Shown: one piece after another, positions 1 through 7,310 of the stretch
Position numbering within the stretch: position 1 is the stretch's first letter
How the letters are laid out: every line of letters starts with the position of its first letter
IMG/VR virus record: IMGVR_UViG_3300028595_000011
Coordinates: 1-64,000 of that record
DNA from: a virus
Reading direction: 5' to 3' (one strand)
DNA length: 64,000 nt
Translations under genes and position numbers: made by a program
The notes under the pieces: model-generated
Seen by the model: the letters and a program-made list of their open reading frames with translations, nothing else
Database searches by the model: none
Told to the model about the DNA's origin: nothing

Positions 1-1385
1 TAGACTACAATGACTTTGTTCTCTGTCACATCTTCGCCACCAACATCACCGCCGACGATGGGACGGGGCCAAAGTACATCGCCATCCAAGGGCAGAACGA
101 GTACAACACTATAGGGCTAGCGCGAGACGGTGCTTTGGTGGAAATCAACGCCATCGCTTACGGGACGCTCCCGCTTGAGGAGATCGTCCCCATCGCCACA
201 GTCATCTACCAGACCTCAGGCGGGGACACAAATAAGGTCAAAGCGAGAACTCAGCCCACTGACTCCGGGGCCGATTGGGTGGACTGGTTGACAAACGAGC
301 CCGGCGAGGGCAGCGCCTCGGATCACGGCAGCTTGGCTGGCCTTGGCGACGACGACCACACGCAATATCTCCTTGCCGATGGAACGCGGGCGCTGACTGG
401 TGCATGGTCCGCTGGTCAAACAATCACAGCACCAGGGTTTGTGGCTTCTGTCGGAAATGATTTTGAGGTAAACAGCGGGGCGTTTAAGGATTCAGTCATC
501 GGGGACATGCTCAAGTATGAGTCCAGCGGAACACCGCGCACCATTGTTGGAAACACTGGAGCCTGGGTAGAGCTTGCCTCAAATGGACTCGTAAACATAG
601 CCAGCGCCGACATTCTGCTTGCTATCGACAAATACTTACAGGCGTTCAGCGGTTCTACCAAAAACCTGATTGGTCTTTCGGCCAGCGGTGTTGAGGTTGG
701 GAATTCAGGAGAAACACTTCTGCTCAAGTCCACGGACTATGCCACCTTCGATTCATGTGAACCGCTGCTACAGAATGCTAAATATCTTAAGGGGATCAAC
801 ACATCAGCCGCCATCAAAGATCTTCTTGGGATCAACGGATCTGATGAGGTCATTCTTGGTGACACCGATCAGTCTATGCAAATTAAGGCGTATACTGATT
901 CTGGGATGTATGTCTACGGAGACAGCTTTCACCGATTTGAGCGTGAAATGCAAACTGGTGGGACGATTACTTCTACCCAAGCGTCCATGGTCTTGGCCAT
1001 GGCTTCTGATGGTTCAACGTCTATAGGCAATGATGGTGGCCCCGACTTTCTGTTTGAGTGTGAGAACGCTTCCGGTACAGCCAAGTATCTTGCTCGCATT
1101 GCTGCCCTGTGGGAAAACTCAGCCGCCGGGTCAGAAGCGGGTTACTTGAAGTTCATGATCAGGGGCGGCTCAAGTGTTGCCTTTGCCACGACTTTTGGGA
1201 TGAAGATCATTCCTGGTGTGCATGTTGTTCAGGCTTGTGATAGCTCGGCCCCGGCAGATGCGGACATGGAAAACGAATCCTACTGCTTCTACTATGACGG
1301 CAGCGCAGGGACTAAGTATTTGAAGGTGAAACACAAAGACAGTGGTGGTACAGTACGTACTGGCACTGTTGCAACAGTAGCATAA
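1..1385 (+). CDS. Tail fibre/spike protein, C-terminal part (5' end outside window)
   Basis: The frame is open from base 3 with no credible start, so this is the C-terminal part of a longer virion protein; a TTG at 135 is only an internal codon. It contains a collagen/fibre-like linker with HGSLAGLGDDDHTQYL (about residues 100-115 of the visible part), a signature often seen in phage tail fibres, followed by a beta-rich region. The last ~45 residues (ADADMENESYCFYYDGSAG ... GTVRTGTVATVA) closely match the end of the protein at 59220-60128, so they are probably a shared trimerisation or attachment tip. The next gene starts 15 bases downstream. The gene at the right edge has the same HTQY signature and could be the N-terminal part if the molecule is circular. 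Tail-fibre role is confident; the receptor is unknown. Confidence 0.75.
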   Translation, partial: DYNDFVLCHIFATNITADDGTGPKYIAIQGQNEYNTIGLARDGALVEINAIAYGTLPLEEIVPIATVIYQTSGGDTNKVKARTQPTDSGADWVDWLTNEPGEGSASDHGSLAGLGDDDHTQYLLADGTRALTGAWSAGQTITAPGFVASVGNDFEVNSGAFKDSVIGDMLKYESSGTPRTIVGNTGAWVELASNGLVNIASADILLAIDKYLQAFSGSTKNLIGLSASGVEVGNSGETLLLKSTDYATFDSCEPLLQNAKYLKGINTSAAIKDLLGINGSDEVILGDTDQSMQIKAYTDSGMYVYGDSFHRFEREMQTGGTITSTQASMVLAMASDGSTSIGNDGGPDFLFECENASGTAKYLARIAALWENSAAGSEAGYLKFMIRGGSSVAFATTFGMKIIPGVHVVQACDSSAPADADMENESYCFYYDGSAGTKYLKVKHKDSGGTVRTGTVATVA

Positions 1386-1400
1386 ACAAAGGGGGAGAAA

Positions 1401-1592
1401 ATGAAAGTAGAAAATATCGCTGAGTATTTGCAGGAGCGAATGAATATACACGTTGCCAACATTCAGGACAAGATTCAAGCCGTTGAAAACATGAAGGTTG
1501 CCATTATCGCAGAGCGCGGCAAGGTAGAGGAGATTAAGTATCTCCTCAGCGAGCTTCATGCCGCCGAAAGTGAGAAGCCCAATGAAGGTTGA
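1401..1592 (+). CDS. Small coiled-coil protein, unknown function (63 aa)
   Basis: The start is preceded by a strong GGGGGAG ribosome site just after the fibre stop. The protein is almost wholly helical by eye, with heptad-like hydrophobic spacing (NIAEYLQERMNIHVANIQ...), and has no signal peptide or membrane span. It overlaps the start of the next gene by 11 bases, so the two are probably translationally coupled. It sits directly behind a fibre gene, so a fibre chaperone or accessory role is possible but only inferred. Confidence 0.65.
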   Translation: MKVENIAEYLQERMNIHVANIQDKIQAVENMKVAIIAERGKVEEIKYLLSELHAAESEKPNEG

Positions 1593-2052
1593 GCTTGTTA
1601 ATTTTGCCGCAAGGAACTGTCACGAGTACGGGCCAGCGCTATTGTATAGGGCCGTTAAGTTTAGTCGTGACAATGACTTAGACTCAGACCCGGAGACCCT
1701 GTATCAGACCATGGCGTATGAAATGATGCGGGAAAATCCAGACATGATTGTGCTCGCGGCGATAGAAAGAAAGAAGGTTGTTGGGCATCTTCTCGCAAGG
1801 GTAGTCAATATTGATGGAACCATTATGATTCTTGTGACCCAACTTGAGATTGACAAGAAGTATCGAGATGGCAGGCAGGACACGATCCTTAATGGGTTTG
1901 ACATCATCAAACAATTTGCCGCCAGCAAGGAAACAAATAAGATCCGCTGCTGGGCAATGAATGAAAATGTTGCTAAGATATTTGAAAGGCTTGGGTTTAA
2001 GCCTAAATCACACATCCTGATGGATGCAGTAATGGAGGAAGAAGATGGCTAG
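1582..2052 (+). CDS. GNAT-like acetyltransferase fold protein (156 aa)
   Basis: Chosen start is the ATG at 1582, overlapping the upstream stop. The central part (MIVLAAIERKKVVGHLLARV, then an ILVTQLEIDKKYRDG segment) and the C-terminal NENVAKIFERLGFKPKS follow the usual GNAT order: exposed-strand/VGH strand, beta4 leading into the acetyl-CoA loop, and the ending 'N..a...fErlGF'. The R/Q-x-x-G-x-G/A pyrophosphate loop is degenerate here (KKYRDGRQD), so activity is uncertain. Similar small GNAT-like genes occur among tail genes of many phages with unknown targets. It overlaps the downstream structural gene by 8 bases. Confidence 0.6.
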   Translation: MKVELVNFAARNCHEYGPALLYRAVKFSRDNDLDSDPETLYQTMAYEMMRENPDMIVLAAIERKKVVGHLLARVVNIDGTIMILVTQLEIDKKYRDGRQDTILNGFDIIKQFAASKETNKIRCWAMNENVAKIFERLGFKPKSHILMDAVMEEEDG

Positions 2053-2878
2053 AAAAATCGCAGTGACATGGACGAACTCCAAGACATCTGCGGTGGTTGC
2101 TCTCAATGGCGAAGACATTGTCGCGTTCTGGGATCGAGATGACAAGCTCTCGGGCGGATCGCTAACTGTCAAGACATCCGACGAGAGTGCTGGCACGTAT
2201 CTCAGCGACCCTGTTGTTGATTCTGCCGACGCCACCACAGCACTAACAATTGACCTCGACGCTGGGAGCCACAACTTTGTGCAGGTTGCGCCAACGAAGT
2301 TCTCTGGCATTCTGCGCTATGCGTGGTTTGTTTCAGACAAGGTGGAGGGCGTTAGCTCATACACAACGCAGGCGTCAACTTTCTGCAAGGGTGATGATGG
2401 TGGGTCTTTTGCTGACCTTGCGACCATCAGCGGTGAGGCTGGGTATACTTCCAACTGGCAGATTTTCCCTGATGCTCCTGCAGATGATGATGCTGTGTAC
2501 TTCGGCGCTGCTGATGTGTTCGATGCTATCAGTTGTCCATTTAGCGCCACGCTCCAGACCTATGATGCTGCCGGCGTCCTTGGTTGGGAGTACTACGACG
2601 GGGACTCCTGGGAAGCTCTGACGATTGTGCAGGATAATTCTGGGTCTACAGCCACTGATGGCACCTATTTTGGTGAGCAGGCTGGCACGCTACACTTCAC
2701 TCAGCCGAGTGACTGGGCTGCGAGCACTGTTGATTCTCAGGAAGCATATTGGATTCGGGCCGTTGTCCAGACTGGCAAGGCAGCTAACATGACTCAGGTT
2801 GGACTTCTGACCGATGAGCACGCCGTGGCAACCTCAGAGGCTGAGACGGCATACGTGGTCGTTAGGGACCTGAAGTAA
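2045..2878 (+). CDS. Virion surface/tail-associated protein sharing a domain with the 56750 protein
   Basis: A 277-residue beta-rich protein without signal peptide. Residues about 140-245 contain VYFGAADVFD, GWEYYDGDSWEALT, SGSTATDGTYFGEQAGTL and AYWIRAVVQ. The same ordered motifs are present in the protein encoded at 56750-57892 (VYFGGAVPFG, GWEYYNADGSWDSLT, GSNATDGTYSFEQTGTM, AYWIRAKLL). One module is therefore used by two virion-region genes. The N-terminal ~70 residues look like an Ig-like/all-beta domain. The stop overlaps the next ATG (TAATG), consistent with coupled expression. Decoration or baseplate-type structural role is inferred from position and shared domain. Confidence 0.65.
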   Translation: MARKIAVTWTNSKTSAVVALNGEDIVAFWDRDDKLSGGSLTVKTSDESAGTYLSDPVVDSADATTALTIDLDAGSHNFVQVAPTKFSGILRYAWFVSDKVEGVSSYTTQASTFCKGDDGGSFADLATISGEAGYTSNWQIFPDAPADDDAVYFGAADVFDAISCPFSATLQTYDAAGVLGWEYYDGDSWEALTIVQDNSGSTATDGTYFGEQAGTLHFTQPSDWAASTVDSQEAYWIRAVVQTGKAANMTQVGLLTDEHAVATSEAETAYVVVRDLK

Positions 2879-3954
2879 TGGGCAACAAGAACCTTCTTCG
2901 CTGGATGGGCGTTGCCGCCGGGATACAGAATCCTGTTGGCGGTGGTGCTGCCTCCACCTACACGGTTTCCGGCACCGTCACGGGAGATGTGGTCGAGGAT
3001 GTAACCGTCACTCTCAGCGGGGATGCTGACGATTCCACAATGACAGCGGGTGACGGTACGTACTCTTTCACCGGGGTTGCCGATGGCTCCTACACCGTGA
3101 CGCCAACGAAGACCGACTGCTCGTTTACGCCAACCTCCAGCGCGGTCAATGTAAGCGGAGCAGACAGCACGGGCAACGATTTCACGTCTACCAGCATCTT
3201 TGCCATCCTCCCGCTGCTTCACAGGGTCTCAACCACACAGACGGTCGGGGAACCGCTCACGTCGCCGTGGTTCGGCCAAACGTCAGTGGACGGGTACAGC
3301 GGCGACCTAGAATACGCGCCAGCCGTTGTGAACGGAACCACCCTCGTTGTTCAGAACCCCGGAGTCACTATCCGCTGTGGGAACGATGCCAACGATGGAA
3401 CCAGAGTCTTTCTGGACATCGGCGGCTACCTCCCGCGCGAAGGCTTCCGGATGCAGGTGAGGGCGGCTTACATCGACAACAATGCCGAGGACAATCTGCG
3501 GTGGGGGCTTTGCGAGGAGCCGTTTACGAATGATTCTCTGGCCAGCTACCCGAATCTGATCTACTGTCACTCAAGTAAGGTCAATCACAAGATCAGCGTG
3601 TATTTCCTGGGAGATGAGGTCAACGATCCGCTGGGTTGGGATTCCGCGAATACCGACAATACGGTCGGTGCTAAGTTTGGCGCTTCGTGGCACATCTGGA
3701 ATTGGGAGTACGACTTCTCGGACAAGGTCAAGTGCGAGCTATACCGGAGACAGGATTCCGGCATCTGCCACTCAGGGACTATCGGCACCGGTTACGACAT
3801 CTCCGGGCTGTCGTTCAATGGTGGCTCGCAGAACCTTCGATATTTCTGGTTTATGAACAGCAGGGCCTTCAACGTCTACTGCAAGCGTACCGAAATTCAA
3901 CTGGTCTGGTTTGGGTCGCTGACGGATTCGTTCCCGGCCTACAATGCGTACTAA
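2878..3954 (+). CDS. Structural protein with carboxypeptidase-regulatory-like (Ig-like) domain and lectin-like C-terminus
   Basis: 358 residues. Residues about 28-105 match the carboxypeptidase-regulatory-like beta sandwich family: SGTVTGDVVEDVTVTLSG, AGDGTYSFTGVADGSYTV, then a SFTPTSSAVNVSG strand. Such modules are common in bacterial surface proteins and in phage fibres and capsid decorations. The C-terminal ~230 residues (GYSGDLEYAPAVV ... YFWFMNSRAFNVYC) look all-beta, resembling a carbohydrate-binding or jelly-roll domain, but I do not recognise a specific family. It overlaps the upstream gene by 1 base. Adsorption apparatus is the likeliest role, by inference. Confidence 0.65.
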   Translation: MGNKNLLRWMGVAAGIQNPVGGGAASTYTVSGTVTGDVVEDVTVTLSGDADDSTMTAGDGTYSFTGVADGSYTVTPTKTDCSFTPTSSAVNVSGADSTGNDFTSTSIFAILPLLHRVSTTQTVGEPLTSPWFGQTSVDGYSGDLEYAPAVVNGTTLVVQNPGVTIRCGNDANDGTRVFLDIGGYLPREGFRMQVRAAYIDNNAEDNLRWGLCEEPFTNDSLASYPNLIYCHSSKVNHKISVYFLGDEVNDPLGWDSANTDNTVGAKFGASWHIWNWEYDFSDKVKCELYRRQDSGICHSGTIGTGYDISGLSFNGGSQNLRYFWFMNSRAFNVYCKRTEIQLVWFGSLTDSFPAYNAY

Positions 3955-3967
3955 AAAGGAGAAAGAC

Positions 3968-4087
3968 ATGAAGAATGCACTGTACAAAATTCGTTGGTAT
4001 TTCAAGAACCTTGCGACCGGAATCATGTACGGCTTTGCTGGTATTGAGGTCGTTCGCAACTACATGAACGGCAAGTATGACGACTAG
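3968..4087 (+). CDS. Small protein, unknown function (39 aa)
   Basis: A short reading frame with an excellent ribosome site (AAAGGAGAAAGAC) 7 bases before ATG. The product begins MKNALYKIRWYFKN, is basic at the N-terminus, carries a short hydrophobic stretch (LATGIMYGFAGIEVV) and ends KYDD. It fills the space between two structural genes. The hydrophobic stretch is too short and interrupted for a confident membrane span. Confidence 0.55.
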   Translation: MKNALYKIRWYFKNLATGIMYGFAGIEVVRNYMNGKYDD

Positions 4088-4130
4088 AAGTTCTTTGTTG
4101 TCTGTGGTTTAATATTAACAGGAGGCAATT

Positions 4131-5183
4131 ATGGCCGGTGGCGGATCACAAACGAGTACAAGCAATCCTCAGCTACCACCAGAGTTGAGGCGAGTATTTG
4201 GTTCAACGGCTGACGAGGTTCAGGGCGTCTTTGACAACTACAACTTGACTGACGCCTTTGGCATTGGTCCTCGTCAGGTTGCTGGCGCTGACCCTCTTGA
4301 GAGCGCAGCCTATGACCAGGTTGGGCAATTCTTTGAGCCAACCCAGTCTGCTCAGGCGGCATTCCAGGGGGCGGCTGCATTGGCACAGCCTTCTCAGTAT
4401 CGGGGCGTCGATCTTTCTGGCATTGGAAGCTCGGCTGATTATGGCGTTGGTGGCGGATCTGCTGGTGGCCCCGGTGGAGCTATGCCACGAGAGGCGCAGG
4501 CTTCTAATCAGGACAGGATTGACAGCGCGATTGAGAACATTGACTTTGCTAATCACCCCGCCCTTCGCTCAGCCATGGCAACGTTTGAGCAGGCTGCTCT
4601 GCCTGGGATTGCGAACCAAATGGGCGCTGCTGGGTTGTCGAGATCCGGCGCTGCAGGTTCTGCGATCACCCAAGGCAAGGCGCAGATGGCCATGCCGATC
4701 ATGCAGCAGCTTATCAGTAGCTCCGTGCAGGAAAGGCAACAGGACATCGGGCAGCGTGAGCAAGATCAACAGTTTGATCTCGGGCAGCGTGGTCAGGATG
4801 TGACACAGCGTGGCCAAGATCTCAATCAACTTCTTCAAAACGCAGGACTTGGGCTTCAGGCTAGAGGGCAGGATATCAATGCTCTCTTGCAGCAGGGTTC
4901 GCAGGGGCTGCAGGCCAGAGGTCAAGACATTAACTCTCTCATTGCTGGCACGCAGTCATTCAACCAGCGTGACGCGCAGGATCTCGCCAGGCTGCAGGGT
5001 GGCATGGGTGCCGCCGCACAGATGGGTGGTTTGATGAGAGGCATTGAGCAGGAGGGCTTGAATGCGCTTTACGACGCTGCCATTCGTGACTCAGATCTTC
5101 TTGCTCAGATTGGACTTGCGCCGCTTGGAGGTCTTACATCTCAAATCGGGACGCGGACTACCACAAGCGGAGGAGGTAAATAA
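4131..5183 (+). CDS. Internal virion / ejection-type protein with Gln-rich repeats
   Basis: 350 residues, rich in Gln, Gly and Ala, without membrane span. Residues about 195-290 hold imperfect repeats built on the units RGQDVTQRGQDL, LQARGQDINALLQQ and LQARGQDINSLIAG. A start with AGGAGG seven bases upstream is clear. It is followed by two other Gly/Ala-rich proteins and the giant gene, an order typical of the internal, DNA-ejection proteins of podoviruses. Function is inferred from composition and context, not from a recognised catalytic domain. Confidence 0.6.
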   Translation: MAGGGSQTSTSNPQLPPELRRVFGSTADEVQGVFDNYNLTDAFGIGPRQVAGADPLESAAYDQVGQFFEPTQSAQAAFQGAAALAQPSQYRGVDLSGIGSSADYGVGGGSAGGPGGAMPREAQASNQDRIDSAIENIDFANHPALRSAMATFEQAALPGIANQMGAAGLSRSGAAGSAITQGKAQMAMPIMQQLISSSVQERQQDIGQREQDQQFDLGQRGQDVTQRGQDLNQLLQNAGLGLQARGQDINALLQQGSQGLQARGQDINSLIAGTQSFNQRDAQDLARLQGGMGAAAQMGGLMRGIEQEGLNALYDAAIRDSDLLAQIGLAPLGGLTSQIGTRTTTSGGGK

Positions 5184-5236
5184 TGGCTGGTCTGAGGAAG
5201 AGAAAGTGCAAAAAGAAAAAGGGCAAAAAGAAGTAG
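5183..5236 (+). CDS. Tiny Lys-rich peptide (17 aa), tentative
   Basis: ATG overlaps the stop of the preceding gene (TAATG), and the upstream gene's end (GGAGGAGG) doubles as a ribosome site. The peptide is MAGLRKRKCKKKKGKKK, with 11 basic residues of 17. The next ejection gene at 6009 also starts with a run of lysines (MAQKKKKKKNFKG), so the basic head may recur. It may be a genuine DNA- or RNA-binding peptide or merely a chance frame. Confidence 0.35.
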   Translation: MAGLRKRKCKKKKGKKK

Positions 5237-5265
5237 CTCAATGAACACAAGCGATGAGGTGACTC

Positions 5266-6009
5266 ATGGTCAGGTTCTTCGACCCAAAGAAAACAAAAGA
5301 GGAATCCGAGAGGGCGCTCCAAAAGAAGGGGGGCGGCTTCGGCATTATGGATTTAGCAGAAATAGCTGCACCTATTGCCGGAATGGCTTTCGGCGGTCCT
5401 CTTGGCGCAATGGCAGCAGGAGCTGCGGTTACTGCCATCAAGGGTGGAGTCGAGGGCAAAGGCGTTGGTGACATCTTTAAAGACGTTGCCATTGGTGGCG
5501 GCATTGATGCGCTAACAATGGGCGCTGGTGGCGGCTTCAAGGGTGCTGGTAAGGCTGCTGCCAAGGGTGTAACCAAAGAGGTTGCAACAAAAACGCTAGG
5601 CAAGGGCATGGTTGAGCAGGCTGTTGACCAGGGCGCTAAGAATGCGCTTGGTCTTGGTCTTGGGCAGGCTACTAACAGGGGGCTTGCTGGGCTGAAAGGT
5701 GGGATAGGTGCTGGACTCGACATGGGTGTCAGTGGTGGAGCACCAATCACGGAAGCAGTTACCACCAGCCTCAAGAGTGCTGCTGCACCAGTTACCCAAA
5801 CCGCAAAACAAAGGTTCCTTGATGAAGCAGGAAACCTTGCAACCATGGGCCTTAACACATATAGTCAGGTACAGGCTGAGAGCGAACAGAAGCGCAGGTT
5901 CGCAGAAGCGCAGAGCATGCAATTCATGCAGAACTTGCAGAACGCTTCAATGGGAGGTGGCTTCACCCCACCCAGTTCCAGGTTCTATCAGCCATACGGA
6001 GGGGTGTAA
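5266..6009 (+). CDS. Gly/Ala-rich internal virion / ejection-type protein
   Basis: 247 residues. The N-terminus is charged (MVRFFDPKKTKEES), followed at about 25-60 by a hydrophobic small-residue segment (IAAPIAGMAFGGPLGAMAAG) that could insert in a membrane or act as a glycine-zipper. The middle is a Gly/Ala/Lys repeat-like stretch and the C-terminus a Gln-rich helix. This is the composition of small pore-forming ejection proteins in podoviruses; assignment rests on this and on the neighbours. Its stop overlaps the next ATG (TAATG). Confidence 0.6.
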   Translation: MVRFFDPKKTKEESERALQKKGGGFGIMDLAEIAAPIAGMAFGGPLGAMAAGAAVTAIKGGVEGKGVGDIFKDVAIGGGIDALTMGAGGGFKGAGKAAAKGVTKEVATKTLGKGMVEQAVDQGAKNALGLGLGQATNRGLAGLKGGIGAGLDMGVSGGAPITEAVTTSLKSAAAPVTQTAKQRFLDEAGNLATMGLNTYSQVQAESEQKRRFAEAQSMQFMQNLQNASMGGGFTPPSSRFYQPYGGV

Positions 6010-7295
6010 TGGCGCAGAAGAAGAAAAAGAAGAAGAACTTCAAGGGTGTCACAGGGATCAAGTTTAATGACCTGATCCTTCCGCTCGTTCTCGGCGGCGT
6101 TGGATCTTACAGCAACGCTGCTGGGCGTGGTGTGAACCTTGGGCTTCAAGCGTTTCGGACTCTGCAGGCCGGAAGAGAGTTTCAAGCAGAGCGTGATCTG
6201 GGCGTGGAACAGTCGGAGAACCTCAGCGGATACGCTGACTCCCTACGCCAGCAAGCGGAAGCACTAAACATTCCAGAAGAGGAGTTCACCCAAGTTCTGC
6301 AGGAAGAGGCAACCAAAGAGCGGGTGCTTCCGACTGAAGGGCAGGCTCCCGAAACAGTGCAGGTTGACTTGGAAGCCCTTTACGGGAAGGGCGATAACAT
6401 GGCCGCACAACCAGGTGCCACATTTGCCGAGCAATTCGGACTTGTGGAGCCGACCGTAGCTGGAGCGGAAGAACAGCAGTTGGAACAGCAGGCTGCCGTC
6501 GTTGAGCAAGAGGGTGCGGCTCAAGGCGAAGACTATGCTGGTGCTATACTCGGCGCAAAAAAGTTGAGGGATCAACAGGCGAAAGACCTCGGTATTCTTC
6601 AGGACCGGATCACATTCTATGACCAAATGGCTGGGCTATCTAAAGTTAACCCTTCATCCGCCGGCTATCTCATTGGCCAGGAGATGCTGGGAAGAGCAAG
6701 AAGCCAGCAGAGCTTAGATCAGATTGCTGCCACCGGCATAATGTATGCAGAAAACAATGCCGACAAATCAAGGCGAGAGGCGCTGGCTCAGGCCGCGAAG
6801 CATGGACACGTCATGGCTGAAATTAGACTCCGTGCTGAGCTTGAACCAGAATTCACCCCATTCCAGGGACCGTTTGGCCTCATCAATGTCTGGAAGAAGG
6901 GGCCGCTCGCTGGCAAGATGACGGATGCGGACAACAACATTGTTACGCAACAGCAAATACAGGCTGCAATCAATAACAGCAACAATCCACAGATTAGAGA
7001 CGACTGGAGGAATGGATACTTTGCCTCATGGCAAGATTATGTGGATGGTCAAAAGATGCTTGCGGATGGTCAGATCGGTCAAGAAGAAGTAAACAGTGCC
7101 AAGGCTATTTGGATGAGCTACTGGAACGGCATGCCCCCTTGGATGAAACAGAAAATGGCAATGCTATATGAGAGCGGGAAGACTCCAGTGCCGCCACCAG
7201 GGTATGAAGGGGACAAGAAGCCAGAGCAGCCGAATCCCCTTGATATCGCAGCCAACAATTATGGAGTAGATCCTTCACCGTACATTGTACAATAA
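6009..7295 (+). CDS. Internal virion / ejection-type protein (428 aa)
   Basis: Begins with a basic head (MAQKKKKKKNFKG) and a short hydrophobic segment (LILPLVLGGVGSYS), followed by long, Gln/Glu/Ala-rich helical sequence with coiled-coil character to about residue 260, and a Pro-rich end. No enzymatic motif was seen. It is the last small member of the ejection-type set, 15 bases before the giant gene. By analogy with podovirus internal proteins it may form part of a trans-envelope channel; this is inference. Confidence 0.6.
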   Translation: MAQKKKKKKNFKGVTGIKFNDLILPLVLGGVGSYSNAAGRGVNLGLQAFRTLQAGREFQAERDLGVEQSENLSGYADSLRQQAEALNIPEEEFTQVLQEEATKERVLPTEGQAPETVQVDLEALYGKGDNMAAQPGATFAEQFGLVEPTVAGAEEQQLEQQAAVVEQEGAAQGEDYAGAILGAKKLRDQQAKDLGILQDRITFYDQMAGLSKVNPSSAGYLIGQEMLGRARSQQSLDQIAATGIMYAENNADKSRREALAQAAKHGHVMAEIRLRAELEPEFTPFQGPFGLINVWKKGPLAGKMTDADNNIVTQQQIQAAINNSNNPQIRDDWRNGYFASWQDYVDGQKMLADGQIGQEEVNSAKAIWMSYWNGMPPWMKQKMAMLYESGKTPVPPPGYEGDKKPEQPNPLDIAANNYGVDPSPYIVQ

Positions 7296-7310
7296 GCGCC
7301 GAGGTGAGCT

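Noticed and set aside
5238-5858. 206-residue minus-strand frame opposite the Gly/Ala-rich ejection gene
   Set aside because: Pro/Ala/Ser-rich mirror of a Gly/Ala sense protein without ribosome site.
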